DNA of 54,037 nt from Bryobacterales bacterium (GTDB lineage Bacteria; Acidobacteriota; Terriglobia; Bryobacterales; UBA6623), in the NCBI GenBank assembly GCA_028819235.1, contig JAPPMC010000243.1, forward strand, positions 6,999-61,035. The letters run 5' to 3'. Positions within the stretch are counted from its first letter, which is position 1, and each line of letters begins with the position of its first letter. A program made the position numbers and the translations under genes. This document shows positions 26,645-35,974 of the stretch, piece after piece. Under the pieces are notes generated by a model. It was not told where the DNA came from. It saw only the letters and a program-made list of their open reading frames with translations, and did no database searches.

Positions 26645-27852
26645 GCGCGGCTGTCCCCGGACTTTGGCGCTCCTTCCCAGCGGGCAATGACCGCCGGGGC
26701 AACGCAGTGGCTCGCCACGTTGACGCTCGTGCGGACCGGGTCGATCAGGGCGTCGATCCCCAGAAGCACGGCGAGGCCCTCCGCCGGAAGCCCGTGGCTC
26801 TGGAACACGGCCGCGAGGATCACGAAGTTGGCCCGCGGCACGCCTGCGACCCCCTTGCTCGTCAGCTTGAGCGTCAGCAGGATCACCGCTTGTTGCGACA
26901 GGCTCAGGTCCCGCCCGGCGGCCTGGGCGATGAATAGTGTCGCCATCGCCAGATGGATGGTGCTTCCGTTCAGGTTTAGGCTCAGGCTCAAGGGGGCCAC
27001 CACTCCCACGATCCTTCGCGGCACGCCGAAGCGCTCAAGGTTTTCCAGCGTCTGCGGAAGCGCCGCCGCGCTCGACGTAGTTGCGAAGCCGATCACAAGC
27101 GGGGCCCGTGCGCAGCGAGCGAAGTCTCGCAGCGAGATGCCCGAAAGTGCCAGACTGCCGCCGAGGACGATGGCCAAGAATGCCGAGTGGACCACCCAGG
27201 CCGTGACCGTGAAGGCCGCCAGCCCCTCAAGCAGCCCTTCGCCCTTTCCGGCCACGAGGCTGGCCGAGGCCGCGAACACGGCCACAGGCGCGATGCGCAT
27301 CACGTAGTCCGTGTAGCGGAACGCGACTGTCGCCAGCGAGTCCGCGAAGTCGACAATTGGCCGAGCCCTCCGGCCGACGGACAGGCAGGCGATGCCGAAT
27401 AGGAAGCAGAAGACGACGATCTGCAGCACGTCTCCGCGGGCTAGGGCATCCACGATGCTCGCCGGCACGGCGGCCTCCAACGCGTCGGCGAGGCCGGCAT
27501 CGCCCCCTAGCGCGTCTTCGGCCACGGCCTGGATGCGAACACCCCGACCGGGATCCACGGCCTGCACCGAGAACCAGCCCGCGAGAAGGGCGATGGTCGT
27601 TGCAGCCTCGAAGAAGACGGCGGATTTCCAGCCCAGACGCCCGAGGGACCGGAGGTCCCCGGCTCCGCCGATCGCTCTGATCAGCACGCCCACTAGAACA
27701 GGGGCGATGATCGACCGGATCAGACGCAGGAAGATCGAGCTCAGGAACTCAAGACGCTCCCCCAGGCTTGGCCAGAGGGCTCCGGTGGCAGCGCCGGCCG
27801 CCATTGCGAGCAGCATCCACGACGTCAGAGAAACGTCGCGAAGCTTTGCCAA
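26641..27852 (-). CDS. Dicarboxylate/amino acid:cation symporter (DAACS/SDF family)
   Basis: 403 residues, a GltP/DctA-like symporter importing glutamate, aspartate or C4-dicarboxylates with Na+ or H+. Family blocks: FLRLIRSIIAPVLVGVLIRA (TM2), FATTSSAAALPQTLENLE (the serine-rich HP1 hairpin), SLNLNGSTIHLAMATLFIAQ (TM7, NxxGxT-like cation site, here NLNGST) and LTSKGVAGVPRANFVILAA (HP2). A TTG is the listed start; ATG at 27816 (residue 13) is a good alternative. Convergent with the sulfatase, stops overlapping. Confidence 0.92.
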   Translation of the reverse strand: MAKLRDVSLTSWMLLAMAAGAATGALWPSLGERLEFLSSIFLRLIRSIIAPVLVGVLIRAIGGAGDLRSLGRLGWKSAVFFEAATTIALLAGWFSVQAVDPGRGVRIQAVAEDALGGDAGLADALEAAVPASIVDALARGDVLQIVVFCFLFGIACLSVGRRARPIVDFADSLATVAFRYTDYVMRIAPVAVFAASASLVAGKGEGLLEGLAAFTVTAWVVHSAFLAIVLGGSLALSGISLRDFARCARAPLVIGFATTSSAAALPQTLENLERFGVPRRIVGVVAPLSLSLNLNGSTIHLAMATLFIAQAAGRDLSLSQQAVILLTLKLTSKGVAGVPRANFVILAAVFQSHGLPAEGLAVLLGIDALIDPVRTSVNVASHCVAPAVIARWEGAPKSGDSRA

Positions 27853-27908
27853 CGTGCGGCTCAGCGAATCAGCGCCGGGCGACTTGCCCGCAACAGGCTC
27901 CTAACCCG

Positions 27909-28421
27909 CTACCCCGCCTGCTCGTCGTCGGCCGAAGGCCCGTACATTCCGGGAACCGGTACGTCGTTCATGCGTAGGTAGACACCGAGCTGCGCACGGT
28001 GGTGAATGATGTGGCTCAGGACCATGGACTGGAATACCGCCACGCGTGGCATCGTGAACAGCTCGTGGCCGCCGCTGAGAAGCGTCCACTGCGCCAGCAT
28101 CTGCTCGTCCGACAGTCCACCTACGGCGGCGGTCATGTCCGCCACATTCTTGTCGAAAGCCTCCATCAGCTCGGCAACGCTTCCGGCGACGCTCGACTCC
28201 AGGGCTGGCCCGTCGGGCGGGTTGATGTCCAGATCGTCCACGCGGGCGGTTATGGCCCCCCACTCGGGCATTTGGGCAATGTGGCTCGCCAGCTGCCCAG
28301 TCGTCATCGACTTAGGGTGGGGCGTGTAGTCCAGAATGCCGTCGGTGACCCGCTCCAGCATCGTGCGCGTCATTCCCATTTCGCGCTCGAATTCCGGCAA
28401 GTAGCTCTGAGCTATCGTCAT
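27909..28421 (-). CDS. DinB family protein
   Basis: 170 residues from ATG 28421. DinB/YfiT four-helix metalloprotein: N-terminal helix EFEREMGMTRTMLERV, first His in LASHIAQMPEW, and the C-terminal HIIHHRAQLGVYLR, which supplies the other two metal-binding His residues. These proteins often act as thiol or detoxification enzymes; the true substrate is unknown. A longer frame reaches 28511, but the ATG 28421 start is preferred because TATAAT sits exactly 6 nt before it. Confidence 0.88.
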   Translation of the reverse strand: MTIAQSYLPEFEREMGMTRTMLERVTDGILDYTPHPKSMTTGQLASHIAQMPEWGAITARVDDLDINPPDGPALESSVAGSVAELMEAFDKNVADMTAAVGGLSDEQMLAQWTLLSGGHELFTMPRVAVFQSMVLSHIIHHRAQLGVYLRMNDVPVPGMYGPSADDEQAG

Positions 28422-28427
28422 GCGGCC

Positions 28428-28433
28428 ATTATA
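28428..28433 (-). promoter_or_regulatory. -10 element of dinB-like gene, overlapping rlmB stop codon
   Basis: TATAAT on the minus strand; 6 nt (GGCCGC) then ATG. The TAA in the hexamer is the rlmB stop codon. Leaderless arrangement. Confidence 0.6.
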
Positions 28434-29187
28434 GTTTTCCGATCGCCCTCTCTCCTTGCCGGCGCTGCCGGCCCACTTCGAACAGCGCGATGCCCGCCGC
28501 CACCGACACATTCAGGGACGGGACGCTGCCTTCCATCGGGATCCGAACAAGGAAGTCGCAGCGCTCCGCCACCTTGGCCCGCAGTCCCCGCCGCTCGCCT
28601 CCCAGCACTAGGGCGCATCGGTCCTGATAGTCCACGCGGTCGAAGTCAGCCTTGCCTTTGGCATCGAGGCCGTAGGCCCAGAATCCGTGCCGCTTCAGCT
28701 CGTCCAGCCCCCGGCCCAAGTTCTTGACCCGTATTACGGGCAGGGACTCCAAAGCGCCGGCAGCCGCCTTGGCAGCCGCCGGCCCGAGGCTCGCCGAGCG
28801 CCGTTCCGGCACGACGACGCCGACCGCTCCCGCTGCCTCTGCGCTGCGTATGATCGCGCCTAGGTTGCGCGGGTCCTGGACCTCGTCGAGCACTGCAAGC
28901 ATGCACTGCTCCGGCGCATCGGCGAGCACGTCCTCCAGGGCCGCATAGCTTCTCGCGGAGGTCTGCGCGACTACTCCTTGGTGTGCTGCCGTCCGGGCTA
29001 GGCGCCCCACAGCCCGGGTCGGCTCAAAGCGCACCGGAATGCCGAGGCGGCGGCACTCCTGCACGATTTCCTGCAGGCGCGGGTTGCGGGAGCCGCGGGC
29101 GATGACGATCCGCTCGATTGCCGCGCTGCCCTTGGCTGTCTTGCGCAGCGCTGCCGTGACGGCGTGGATGCCAATCAGGCGACGCAT
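28429..29187 (-). CDS. rlmB: 23S rRNA (guanosine-2'-O)-methyltransferase RlmB (SpoU/TrmH family)
   Basis: 252 residues. N-terminal substrate-binding domain IGIHAVTAAL… then GIPVRFEPTRAVGRLARTAAHQGVVA, as in RlmB. The SPOUT knot motifs are all present: motif 1 LDEVQDPRNLGAIIRSAEAA (Asn and catalytic Arg), motif 2 ALVLGGERRGL, motif 3 IPMEGSVPSLNVSVAAGIAL. It methylates a guanosine 2'-OH in 23S rRNA (G2251 in E. coli) from S-adenosylmethionine. Divergent from aroC. A TATATT hexamer 12 nt upstream of the ATG is a candidate -10. Confidence 0.94.
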   Translation of the reverse strand: MRRLIGIHAVTAALRKTAKGSAAIERIVIARGSRNPRLQEIVQECRRLGIPVRFEPTRAVGRLARTAAHQGVVAQTSARSYAALEDVLADAPEQCMLAVLDEVQDPRNLGAIIRSAEAAGAVGVVVPERRSASLGPAAAKAAAGALESLPVIRVKNLGRGLDELKRHGFWAYGLDAKGKADFDRVDYQDRCALVLGGERRGLRAKVAERCDFLVRIPMEGSVPSLNVSVAAGIALFEVGRQRRQGERAIGKL

Positions 29188-29199
29188 GCCACGCAGCCT

Positions 29200-29205
29200 A
29201 ATATA
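29200..29205 (-). promoter_or_regulatory. Candidate -10 of rlmB
   Basis: TATATT on the minus strand, 12 nt before the rlmB ATG, giving a leader of only a few bases. Confidence 0.4.
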
Positions 29206-29249
29206 AAGGGGGTTCCCGCCGTAAGGCCCTCCCCACCACGCCGACCCGG

Positions 29250-30422
29250 ATGCTGCGGTTCATCACAGCCGGCGAGTCTCACGGCGAGACGCTCGTAGCG
29301 ACGCTGATTGGCATGCCGGCCGCCGTTCCGGTCGATATGCAGGCGGTCAACCGGGAGCTTTGGCGTCGCCAGCAAGGCTACGGTCGCGGCGGTCGCATGA
29401 AGATCGAGAGCGACCGCGCGCACGTGGTGTCTGGCGTGCGGCACGGGCAGACGATCGGCTCTCCGATCGCGATCCTGCTGCGCAACCGGGACTGGAAGAA
29501 CTGGGAGCAGGCCCTCCCGGTCGAGGACTACCAGGGGTCACAGGAGCACGCCCGCCCGATGCACCGCCCGCGCCCCGGGCACGCAGATCTCGCCGGTTGC
29601 CTCAAGTACGACTACCCTGAGGCCCGGTACGTTTTGGAGCGAGCCAGTGCCCGGGAGACCACAGCGCGCGTCGCCGTCGGCGGATTCGCGAAGCTGCTCC
29701 TCGCCGAATTCGGCATCGGTGTGCTGAGCCATGTGGTCGCGGTCGGGGACGCCCGCCTGGAGCGGCCGGCGTCCTGGGACGAGCTTGAGGAATTGGCCGC
29801 CAAGGACGACGTGCTGCTGAACTGCGTGGACCCCGAGGTCGAGCAGCGCATGAAGGACGTTGTGGACCATGCTTACCGCACCGGCGACACGCGCGGCGGC
29901 GTCTTTGAGGTCGTCGTGCACGGAGTCCCGGTCGGGCTTGGCGCGCACATTGGCTGGGACGCCAAGCTCGACGGCCGGCTCGCGCAGGCGATCGTTTCGA
30001 TCCAGGCTGTCAAGGGGGTCGAGATCGGCTCAGCGTCGCTGGCCTCTGCATCTCCGGGTTCGCGCGTGCAGGACACCATTCACTACGACAAGAAGGGCAG
30101 GCGCTTTACCCGGGGCTCCAACCGGGCAGGGGGCCTTGAGGGGGGCATCACGAACGGCCAGGATCTGGTCGTGCGGGGGCACCTGAAGCCCATTTCAACC
30201 CTGCGTCGACCGTTGGAATCGGTAGACCTCAGGACCCGCGAACCGGCCAAGGCAGCCTACGAGCGCTCCGACGTCGCGGTAGTGCCGGCCGCCGGAGTGA
30301 TCGGGGAGGCGATGGTGGCGCTGACCGTCGCGGGCGCGTTCCTGGAGAAGTTCGGTGGGGACTCGCTTGGTGAAATACGCCGCAACTACGAGGGGTACAT
30401 GGAGCAGGTGCGGCGCTTCTAG
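29250..30422 (+). CDS. aroC: Chorismate synthase
   Basis: Last step of the shikimate pathway: converts 5-enolpyruvylshikimate-3-phosphate to chorismate with reduced FMN. 390 residues, full length. The family signature blocks are visible: MLRFITAGESHGETL at the start, GYGRGGRMKIESD, the HARPMHRPRPGHADLAGCLKY stretch with catalytic His, RASARETTARVAVG, and C-terminal SDVAVVPAAGVIGEAM. Divergent from rlmB and 29 nt upstream of pyrE on the same strand, so probably co-transcribed. Confidence 0.97.
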   Translation: MLRFITAGESHGETLVATLIGMPAAVPVDMQAVNRELWRRQQGYGRGGRMKIESDRAHVVSGVRHGQTIGSPIAILLRNRDWKNWEQALPVEDYQGSQEHARPMHRPRPGHADLAGCLKYDYPEARYVLERASARETTARVAVGGFAKLLLAEFGIGVLSHVVAVGDARLERPASWDELEELAAKDDVLLNCVDPEVEQRMKDVVDHAYRTGDTRGGVFEVVVHGVPVGLGAHIGWDAKLDGRLAQAIVSIQAVKGVEIGSASLASASPGSRVQDTIHYDKKGRRFTRGSNRAGGLEGGITNGQDLVVRGHLKPISTLRRPLESVDLRTREPAKAAYERSDVAVVPAAGVIGEAMVALTVAGAFLEKFGGDSLGEIRRNYEGYMEQVRRF

Positions 30423-30451
30423 GCCTCACCAGAGCTGCCGGCAAGCGAACC

Positions 30452-31003
30452 ATGGACGATCGGGCAAGGCTCAAGGCTGTTCTTCTGCGCCACTCGGTGT
30501 TGCGGGGCGACTTCCTGCTGGCGTCCGGCAAGCGCAGCAGCGTCTACGTGGACTGTCGCCTGACGACCCTGCGGGCCGAGGCAATGCCGTTGATCGGCAG
30601 GCTCTTCCTCCGCCGGATGCTGAACCGAGGCTGGCAACCCGCCGCGGTCGGGGGCCTCACGATGGGGGCAGACCCGCTGGCGTGCGCCGTAGCGCGCGAG
30701 TCCTTGGGCTCGGAGCGCCGCATCGACGCGTTCGTGGTGCGCAAGTCCGGCAAGGGTCACGGACGAAAGCGGTTCGTTGAGGGCCTGGCCGAAACTCAGG
30801 GCGTGAGGTGTGTCGTCCTCGAGGACGTCTGCACAACCGGAGGTTCGGCGCTGAGGGCGGTCGGTCGGGCCCGCGATGTCGGCATGCAGGTGCTCGGCGT
30901 GTGCTGCATGGTAGATCGCGAGCAGGGCGGCAGGGCCGCCATCGCCGCCGCCGGCCTTGAGATGGAGGCGCTGTTCACACTGCGAGAGCTCTTACAAGGC
31001 TGA
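30452..31003 (+). CDS. pyrE: Orotate phosphoribosyltransferase
   Basis: 183 residues. Joins orotate to PRPP to give orotidine monophosphate in pyrimidine synthesis. The orotate loop FLLASGKRSSVYVDCR is near residues 22–37; the PRPP-binding loop is VVLEDVCTTGGSALRAVGRA (about 121–140). The GLTMGADPLA block is the typical start of the catalytic domain. Length and motifs fit a complete enzyme. Lies just after aroC. Confidence 0.94.
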   Translation: MDDRARLKAVLLRHSVLRGDFLLASGKRSSVYVDCRLTTLRAEAMPLIGRLFLRRMLNRGWQPAAVGGLTMGADPLACAVARESLGSERRIDAFVVRKSGKGHGRKRFVEGLAETQGVRCVVLEDVCTTGGSALRAVGRARDVGMQVLGVCCMVDREQGGRAAIAAAGLEMEALFTLRELLQG

Positions 31004-31036
31004 GCCACCGGCGGACCCGTTCGTCCGGCGTGTTGC

Positions 31037-31042
31037 TATCAT
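31037..31042 (+). promoter_or_regulatory. Candidate -10 of clpC
   Basis: TATCAT about 72 nt before the clpC ATG; no convincing -35 at 17 nt. No CtsR-type direct heptad repeat was noticed. Confidence 0.3.
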
Positions 31043-31113
31043 GTTGCTCGAGGGGCGATCGATCTTCCGGTAACGCCCGCCGCCCGTAGGGTCGATCGGG
31101 TCCGGCGAGTCGC

Positions 31114-33603
31114 ATGTTCGAGCGCTACACCGAGAAGGCGCGCCGGGTCATATTCTTCGCACGCTACGAAGCGAGCCAGTTCGGAAGCCCCTACATTGAG
31201 ACCGAACACCTCCTGCTGGGGCTGATACGGGAGGACAAGGCCCTAGCGAACCGCTTCCTGCGCTCGCACGCCGCAGTCGACTCGATCCGCAAGCAGATCG
31301 AGGCCCACACCACCATCCGGGAAAAGGTGTCGACCTCCGTGGACCTGCCGCTGAGCCACGAGTGCAAGAGGGTGCTGGCCTACGCCGCCGAGGAAGCGGA
31401 GAGGCTCTCGCACAAGCACATTGGCACGGAGCACCTCCTGCTCGGCCTGTTGCGCGAGGAGAAGTGCTTCGCCGCCGAGATCCTCCACGAACGAGGCCTG
31501 CGCCTGTCGACCATCCGGGAGGAGCTGGCGAGGGTGCGGTCGGAGAAGCTCTTCGCACGCCGGCCGAAGGAGAGCACGGCGCTGACCGAGTTCAGCCGGG
31601 ACCTCACGCAGGAGGCTGCGGACGGCAAGCTCGACCCGTTGATCGGTAGGGAGGACGAGCTCGAGCGCGTCGTGCAGATCCTCTGCCGGCGGACGAAGAA
31701 CAATCCCGTGCTGATCGGGGAGCCCGGTGTCGGCAAGACCGCCATCGTGGAAGGCTTGGCCCAGCGAATCGCCAACGGGGTCACCCTGCCGTACTTGGCC
31801 GAGAAGCGCATTCTGGCTCTCGACCTTTCGCTGATCGTCGCCGGCACGAAGTACCGGGGCCAATTCGAGGAGCGCCTCAAGACGATTATGAGGGAGTTGC
31901 GGGAGAACCCGAACACCATCATCTTCATCGATGAACTCCACACGCTGGTCGGAGCGGGTTCCGCAGAGGGCTCGCTGGACGCCGCCAACATCCTCAAGCC
32001 TGCGCTTTCTCGCGGCGAGTTGCAGTGTATCGGGGCGACCACCCCCACGGAGTTCCGCAAGTTCATCGAACGCGACCGTTCGCTGGAGCGTCGCTTCCAG
32101 GGCGTGAAGGTGCGCCCGCCCACGGAGGACGAGGCCGTGCTCATCCTGCTGGGCATCAAGGATAGCTACGAGAAGTTCCACGCGGTGACGTACTCCGACG
32201 ATGCCATCGAGGCCGCCGTTCACAGCTCGATCCGCTACATCCCGGACCGCTTCCTCCCGGACAAGGCCATCGATCTGATGGACGAGGCTGGCGCCCGCGT
32301 CAAGCTCGAGCAGAGCCGGGTCTCCGATAAGGCCGCTGAGATCCACAAGCGCATCAAGTACATCGTCCAGCGCATGGAGAACGCGATCGCCAAGCACGAG
32401 TTCGAGAAGGCAAGGTTCTACTCGGACGAGGAGCGCAAGGAACGCGAGAACCTGCGGCAGCTTCAGCGGGAGCAGGACGCGGAGCAGGCCGCAGCGGTGA
32501 CCGTGGAGAAGGACGACATCGAGGAGGTCGTAGCGCGCTGGACCGGCGTGCCGATGACCTCGATCAAGGAAGAGGAGATGGTCCGCCTGCTGCGCCTGGA
32601 GGAGGACCTTCACCGCCGGATCGTCAGCCAGGACAGCGCCATCTCGGCGCTTGCCCGAGCGATCCGCCGTTCTCGGGCCGGGCTGAAGCCGGTGAACCGC
32701 CCAGCTGGCTCGTTCCTGTTCCTCGGTCCGACCGGAGTGGGCAAGACGGAAGTTGCCCGAGCGCTCGCGGAGTGCCTGTTCGGGAGCGAAAAGTCCCTGA
32801 TCCGATTCGACATGTCCGAGTTCATGGAGAAGCACTCGGTGTCGAAGCTGATCGGCTCACCGCCCGGCTACGTGGGTTACGAGGAAGGGGGCCAGCTGAC
32901 CGAGCGAGTGCGGCGCTCGCCGTATTCGATCATCCTGCTCGACGAGATCGAGAAGGCCCACCCGGACCTATACAGCATCCTGCTCCAGGTCTTCGAGGAC
33001 GGCCAGCTGACGGACGGCCTCGGGAACACGGTGGACTTCAAGAACACCATCGTGGTGATGACCTCTAACATTGGCGCCCGGCACCTGCAGGCCAAGAAGC
33101 CCATGGGCTTTCAGGGCAACAGCGAGGGTCTCAACGACGCCAGCCTGGAGCGCGAGGTGCGCGCCGAAGTCAAGCGCATCTTCAATCCGGAGTTCCTCAA
33201 CCGCCTCGACGAAACGATCATCTTCCATTCGCTCTCGGACGATGACCTGCGGGCCATTGTCCAGATGCTCGTGGGCCAGATCAACACCAATCTGCTGAGC
33301 AAGGGCCTCCAAATCCGCCTCAACGAAGACGCTGCCCAGCACATCTTGGACGAAACGGTTGGGGACCGCAGCTACGGGGCCCGGCCCCTGCGTCGAGCCC
33401 TACAGAGGTTCATAGAGGATCCTCTCTCGGAAGCCCTGATCCAGAAGCAGCTGCCGCGTCCCGCCGAGATCGAGATATACCGGGGGCAGGACGGGCTGTA
33501 CTATCGGCGGCTCGACCTGCCCGAGGCCGAAGGGTTCTCGGAAGGGTCCGATGTGGATGTGGTCGCGACGGTCGAGGAGGGCAGCCTCCTTTACTCGTTC
33601 TGA
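31114..33603 (+). CDS. clpC: ATP-dependent Clp protease ATP-binding subunit ClpC
   Basis: 829-residue AAA+ unfoldase that feeds proteins to ClpP. Two Clp_N repeats (residues ~1–145; TEHLLLGLIRE and TEHLLLGLLREE). AAA-1 Walker A GEPGVGKT at 202–209, Walker B IIFIDELHTLVG. A UVR-like helical segment (EFEKARFYSDEERKERENLR) lies in the middle, which distinguishes ClpC from ClpB (no long M-domain). AAA-2 Walker A GPTGVGKT near 538–545, Walker B IILLDEIEKAH, sensor MTSNIGAR. The ClpP-docking loop (VGF/IGF-type) is not obvious: around 685 there is KPMGFQGN. No mcsA/mcsB/ctsR neighbours, unlike Firmicutes operons. Confidence 0.96.
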   Translation: MFERYTEKARRVIFFARYEASQFGSPYIETEHLLLGLIREDKALANRFLRSHAAVDSIRKQIEAHTTIREKVSTSVDLPLSHECKRVLAYAAEEAERLSHKHIGTEHLLLGLLREEKCFAAEILHERGLRLSTIREELARVRSEKLFARRPKESTALTEFSRDLTQEAADGKLDPLIGREDELERVVQILCRRTKNNPVLIGEPGVGKTAIVEGLAQRIANGVTLPYLAEKRILALDLSLIVAGTKYRGQFEERLKTIMRELRENPNTIIFIDELHTLVGAGSAEGSLDAANILKPALSRGELQCIGATTPTEFRKFIERDRSLERRFQGVKVRPPTEDEAVLILLGIKDSYEKFHAVTYSDDAIEAAVHSSIRYIPDRFLPDKAIDLMDEAGARVKLEQSRVSDKAAEIHKRIKYIVQRMENAIAKHEFEKARFYSDEERKERENLRQLQREQDAEQAAAVTVEKDDIEEVVARWTGVPMTSIKEEEMVRLLRLEEDLHRRIVSQDSAISALARAIRRSRAGLKPVNRPAGSFLFLGPTGVGKTEVARALAECLFGSEKSLIRFDMSEFMEKHSVSKLIGSPPGYVGYEEGGQLTERVRRSPYSIILLDEIEKAHPDLYSILLQVFEDGQLTDGLGNTVDFKNTIVVMTSNIGARHLQAKKPMGFQGNSEGLNDASLEREVRAEVKRIFNPEFLNRLDETIIFHSLSDDDLRAIVQMLVGQINTNLLSKGLQIRLNEDAAQHILDETVGDRSYGARPLRRALQRFIEDPLSEALIQKQLPRPAEIEIYRGQDGLYYRRLDLPEAEGFSEGSDVDVVATVEEGSLLYSF

Positions 33604-33678
33604 CCTCGGCGCACGGACGGCCAGGTCTTTTCCGCGCGGGCACCCAAGCAGTTCCGCCGATGCAGGCCCGGTCCGCGA

Positions 33679-35196
33679 CTACATTTCGGGATAGAGTTGC
33701 TTGAGGGCCGGGTACAGGCGTCCGAACACTTTGTAGCGCTCCCGGTAAACAGCCGCCAGGTCAGCGTCCGGCTCCTGCCGGCGCACCTCCCGGATCGTTG
33801 CCGAACAGGCCTCCTCGACTGAATCGAACTCCCCAGTCCCGACCATCGCCAGCAACGCTGCCCCGTAGGCGGATCCTTCTTGGCTCTCGAGGCTGGCGAC
33901 CGGTTTGCCGAACACGTCCGCAAGGATCCGGCGCCATAGCGGAGACTTTGCACCGCCGCCCGAAGCCCGCACGGCCGCCACCTCTGCGCCCAGGCTCTCG
34001 ACGATTTGCAGGCAGTCATTGAGGCTGAAGGCGACGCCCTCGAGAATTGCGCGCACCAGGTGCGCACGCGTGTGCTTTGCGGTCAGCCCGATCCACCCGC
34101 CCCGCGCCGAAGCGTCGAGGTGCGGCGTTCGCTCTCCCATGAGATACGGCAGCCAGAAGAGCCCCTCGGCCCCGGGCTCGACCTCCGCAGCTTCGCGCGT
34201 GAGCAGGTCGTAGATCTCGACTTGTTCCCTTTCGGCCTCGGCCGCCATTGCCCCGCAGAGCTGGTTCCGGAACCACTGCAGGCTCAGGCCGGCGCCCTGT
34301 GTTACGCCCATCACGTGCCACTTGCCCGGCACGGCGTGGCAGAACGTGTGGACGCGGCCGAGCGGGTCGTATGCCGCCTCCTCAAGGTGGGAGAATACGA
34401 CGCCGGACGTTCCGAGTGTGCATGAGACGAGGCCTGCCCGCACGATGCCGTTGCCTACCGCGCTGGCGGCCTGATCCCCGCCGCCGCCAACCACGGGAGT
34501 ACCCGGCCGCAGCCCGGTCGCGTCCGCCCCCACCCGTGTGACTCGGCCAGTCCGGTGCGGCGATTCCACGACCTCTGGGAGGATCGAGGCGTCGATGCCG
34601 AGCTTCTCGATAAGAGGCTTGGCCCAGCACCGCCCGACCACGTCGAAGAGGGCCGTTCCGGACGCGTCCGACACCTCGCTGGCGTACTCGCCCGTCAGGC
34701 AGAAGCGGATGTAGTCCTTGGGAAGCAGCATCCTTCGGACTCGTTCGTAGCTTTGCGGGTCATGGTCCCGGACCCACAGCAGCTTTGGGGCCGTGAAGCC
34801 TGTCAGGACCGGATTGGCGGTCTGGTCGAGGACCATAGCCTTGCCGGCCTTCGAGTTGATCCAGTCCACCTGCTGTTGGCTTCGCTGGTCGCACCAGATG
34901 AGGGCCGGGCGGATCACCTCGTCCGCGGCGTCCAGCAGCGTCAGCCCATGCATCTGGCCTGAAAGCCCGACGCCCGCCACGTCGTCGCCAGTCGCGCCGG
35001 CTTTCGTCAGAACCCGTCGGACCGCCCTCTGGGCGGCGCCCCACCAGTCCTCCGGTCGCTGTTCCGCCCACAGAGGGCGATGCATCTGGATGTCCTCGTG
35101 GGGAGCTGTCACCCCGGCGGCCACCGTACCGTCGGCCTCCACCAGCAGCGCCCGGGAGCCTCCCGTTCCTATGTCGATGCCCATCCAGTACCGCAT
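33679..35196 (-). CDS. xylB: Xylulokinase
   Basis: FGGY-family carbohydrate kinase, 505 residues from ATG 35196. This start is chosen over an upstream in-frame ATG (35229), which overlaps the plsC-like gene, because the protein begins directly with the nucleotide-binding MRYWMGIDIGTGGSRALLVE and an AGGGGG site lies upstream. Further blocks: GVGLSGQMHGLTLLD (sugar-binding), ALIWCDQRSQQQ (catalytic Asp region) and GERTPHLDASARGGWIG, all as in xylulokinases. Phosphorylates D-xylulose to enter the pentose phosphate pathway. Terminal gene of the minus-strand run accD-folC-plsC-xylB; no xylose isomerase or transporter is adjacent, which is unusual for a sugar-specific gene. Confidence 0.93.
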   Translation of the reverse strand: MRYWMGIDIGTGGSRALLVEADGTVAAGVTAPHEDIQMHRPLWAEQRPEDWWGAAQRAVRRVLTKAGATGDDVAGVGLSGQMHGLTLLDAADEVIRPALIWCDQRSQQQVDWINSKAGKAMVLDQTANPVLTGFTAPKLLWVRDHDPQSYERVRRMLLPKDYIRFCLTGEYASEVSDASGTALFDVVGRCWAKPLIEKLGIDASILPEVVESPHRTGRVTRVGADATGLRPGTPVVGGGGDQAASAVGNGIVRAGLVSCTLGTSGVVFSHLEEAAYDPLGRVHTFCHAVPGKWHVMGVTQGAGLSLQWFRNQLCGAMAAEAEREQVEIYDLLTREAAEVEPGAEGLFWLPYLMGERTPHLDASARGGWIGLTAKHTRAHLVRAILEGVAFSLNDCLQIVESLGAEVAAVRASGGGAKSPLWRRILADVFGKPVASLESQEGSAYGAALLAMVGTGEFDSVEEACSATIREVRRQEPDADLAAVYRERYKVFGRLYPALKQLYPEM

Positions 35197-35212
35197 GGTG
35201 CTTTGGTGCCCC

Positions 35213-35965
35213 CTATCCTGGTCCTGCATACGCGGGCAGCTCCGCGAGTCTGGCCACTTCGGACGTGAGGCGGCGCGTCAGGTCGATCGCGCTCCGGGCC
35301 TCTCCCGGGGCGGTCTCGATGGGCGAGCCGATCCGCAGTTCCACCGCCCCGGGGCGGAGATGCCAGGAGCCCGGCGGGAGGACTGCCCTAGTCCCAGCGA
35401 TCGCCACCGGGACGAGCGGAGCGCCGGATCGAATCGCGATGTGTGCGGCGCCGGTCTTGAACCTCCGAGCCTGATCGCTGCGGCGCCGTCCTCCCTCCGG
35501 GAAGACCAGAATCGACCGCCCGGACTGCACCTTGCGAGCCGCTTGGGCCACATTGCGAGCGGCCCTCCGGGGATTCTGCCTGTCCACGGGCAGGTGGCCG
35601 GCACGGTTGAGGTGCCAGCCGATGAACGGGATCTGCCACAGGCCAGCCCGCGCCAGCACGCGGAACGGAACGGGCAGGAACCCGAACATGAGTGGCGTGT
35701 CGATGAGACTGAAGTGGTTGGACGCGAACACGCAGGCCCGCCCATCCTGCAGGCTCGCCGCACCGCGGACCCGCACCCTCACCAGGAAGATCGCCATCAG
35801 CATGCGTCCCCATGCCCGGGCGATGCGATGCTGCAACCCGCCCCTGCTGTCGATCAGGGAGGAGAGCAGCGAGAGTGCCCCCATGGCGGCGGTAGTCGCC
35901 AGCAGCATCGGAATCATCCAGCACACCGACCGCAGCAGGCTGAGCGTGTCCCGGACGGTGCGCAA
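35213..35965 (-). CDS. plsC: 1-acyl-sn-glycerol-3-phosphate acyltransferase (PlsC family)
   Basis: 250 residues, TTG start. Acylates lysophosphatidic acid in phospholipid synthesis. Motif I NHFSLID (H84, D89: H-x4-D), motif III FPEGGRRR near 155–162, motif IV-like VPVAIAGT. One or two N-terminal hydrophobic segments (residues ~10–40, and 55–70) anchor it to the membrane. It sits 9 nt after folC and 16 nt before xylB, so it is in one transcription unit with accD (fatty acid synthesis), a logical pairing. Confidence 0.9.
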   Translation of the reverse strand: MRTVRDTLSLLRSVCWMIPMLLATTAAMGALSLLSSLIDSRGGLQHRIARAWGRMLMAIFLVRVRVRGAASLQDGRACVFASNHFSLIDTPLMFGFLPVPFRVLARAGLWQIPFIGWHLNRAGHLPVDRQNPRRAARNVAQAARKVQSGRSILVFPEGGRRRSDQARRFKTGAAHIAIRSGAPLVPVAIAGTRAVLPPGSWHLRPGAVELRIGSPIETAPGEARSAIDLTRRLTSEVARLAELPAYAGPG

Positions 35966-35974
35966 CCCCCGATT

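Noticed and set aside
31243..32835. Long minus-strand open frame inside clpC
   Set aside because: Overlaps the well-supported clpC coding sequence; composition is a mirror of it.
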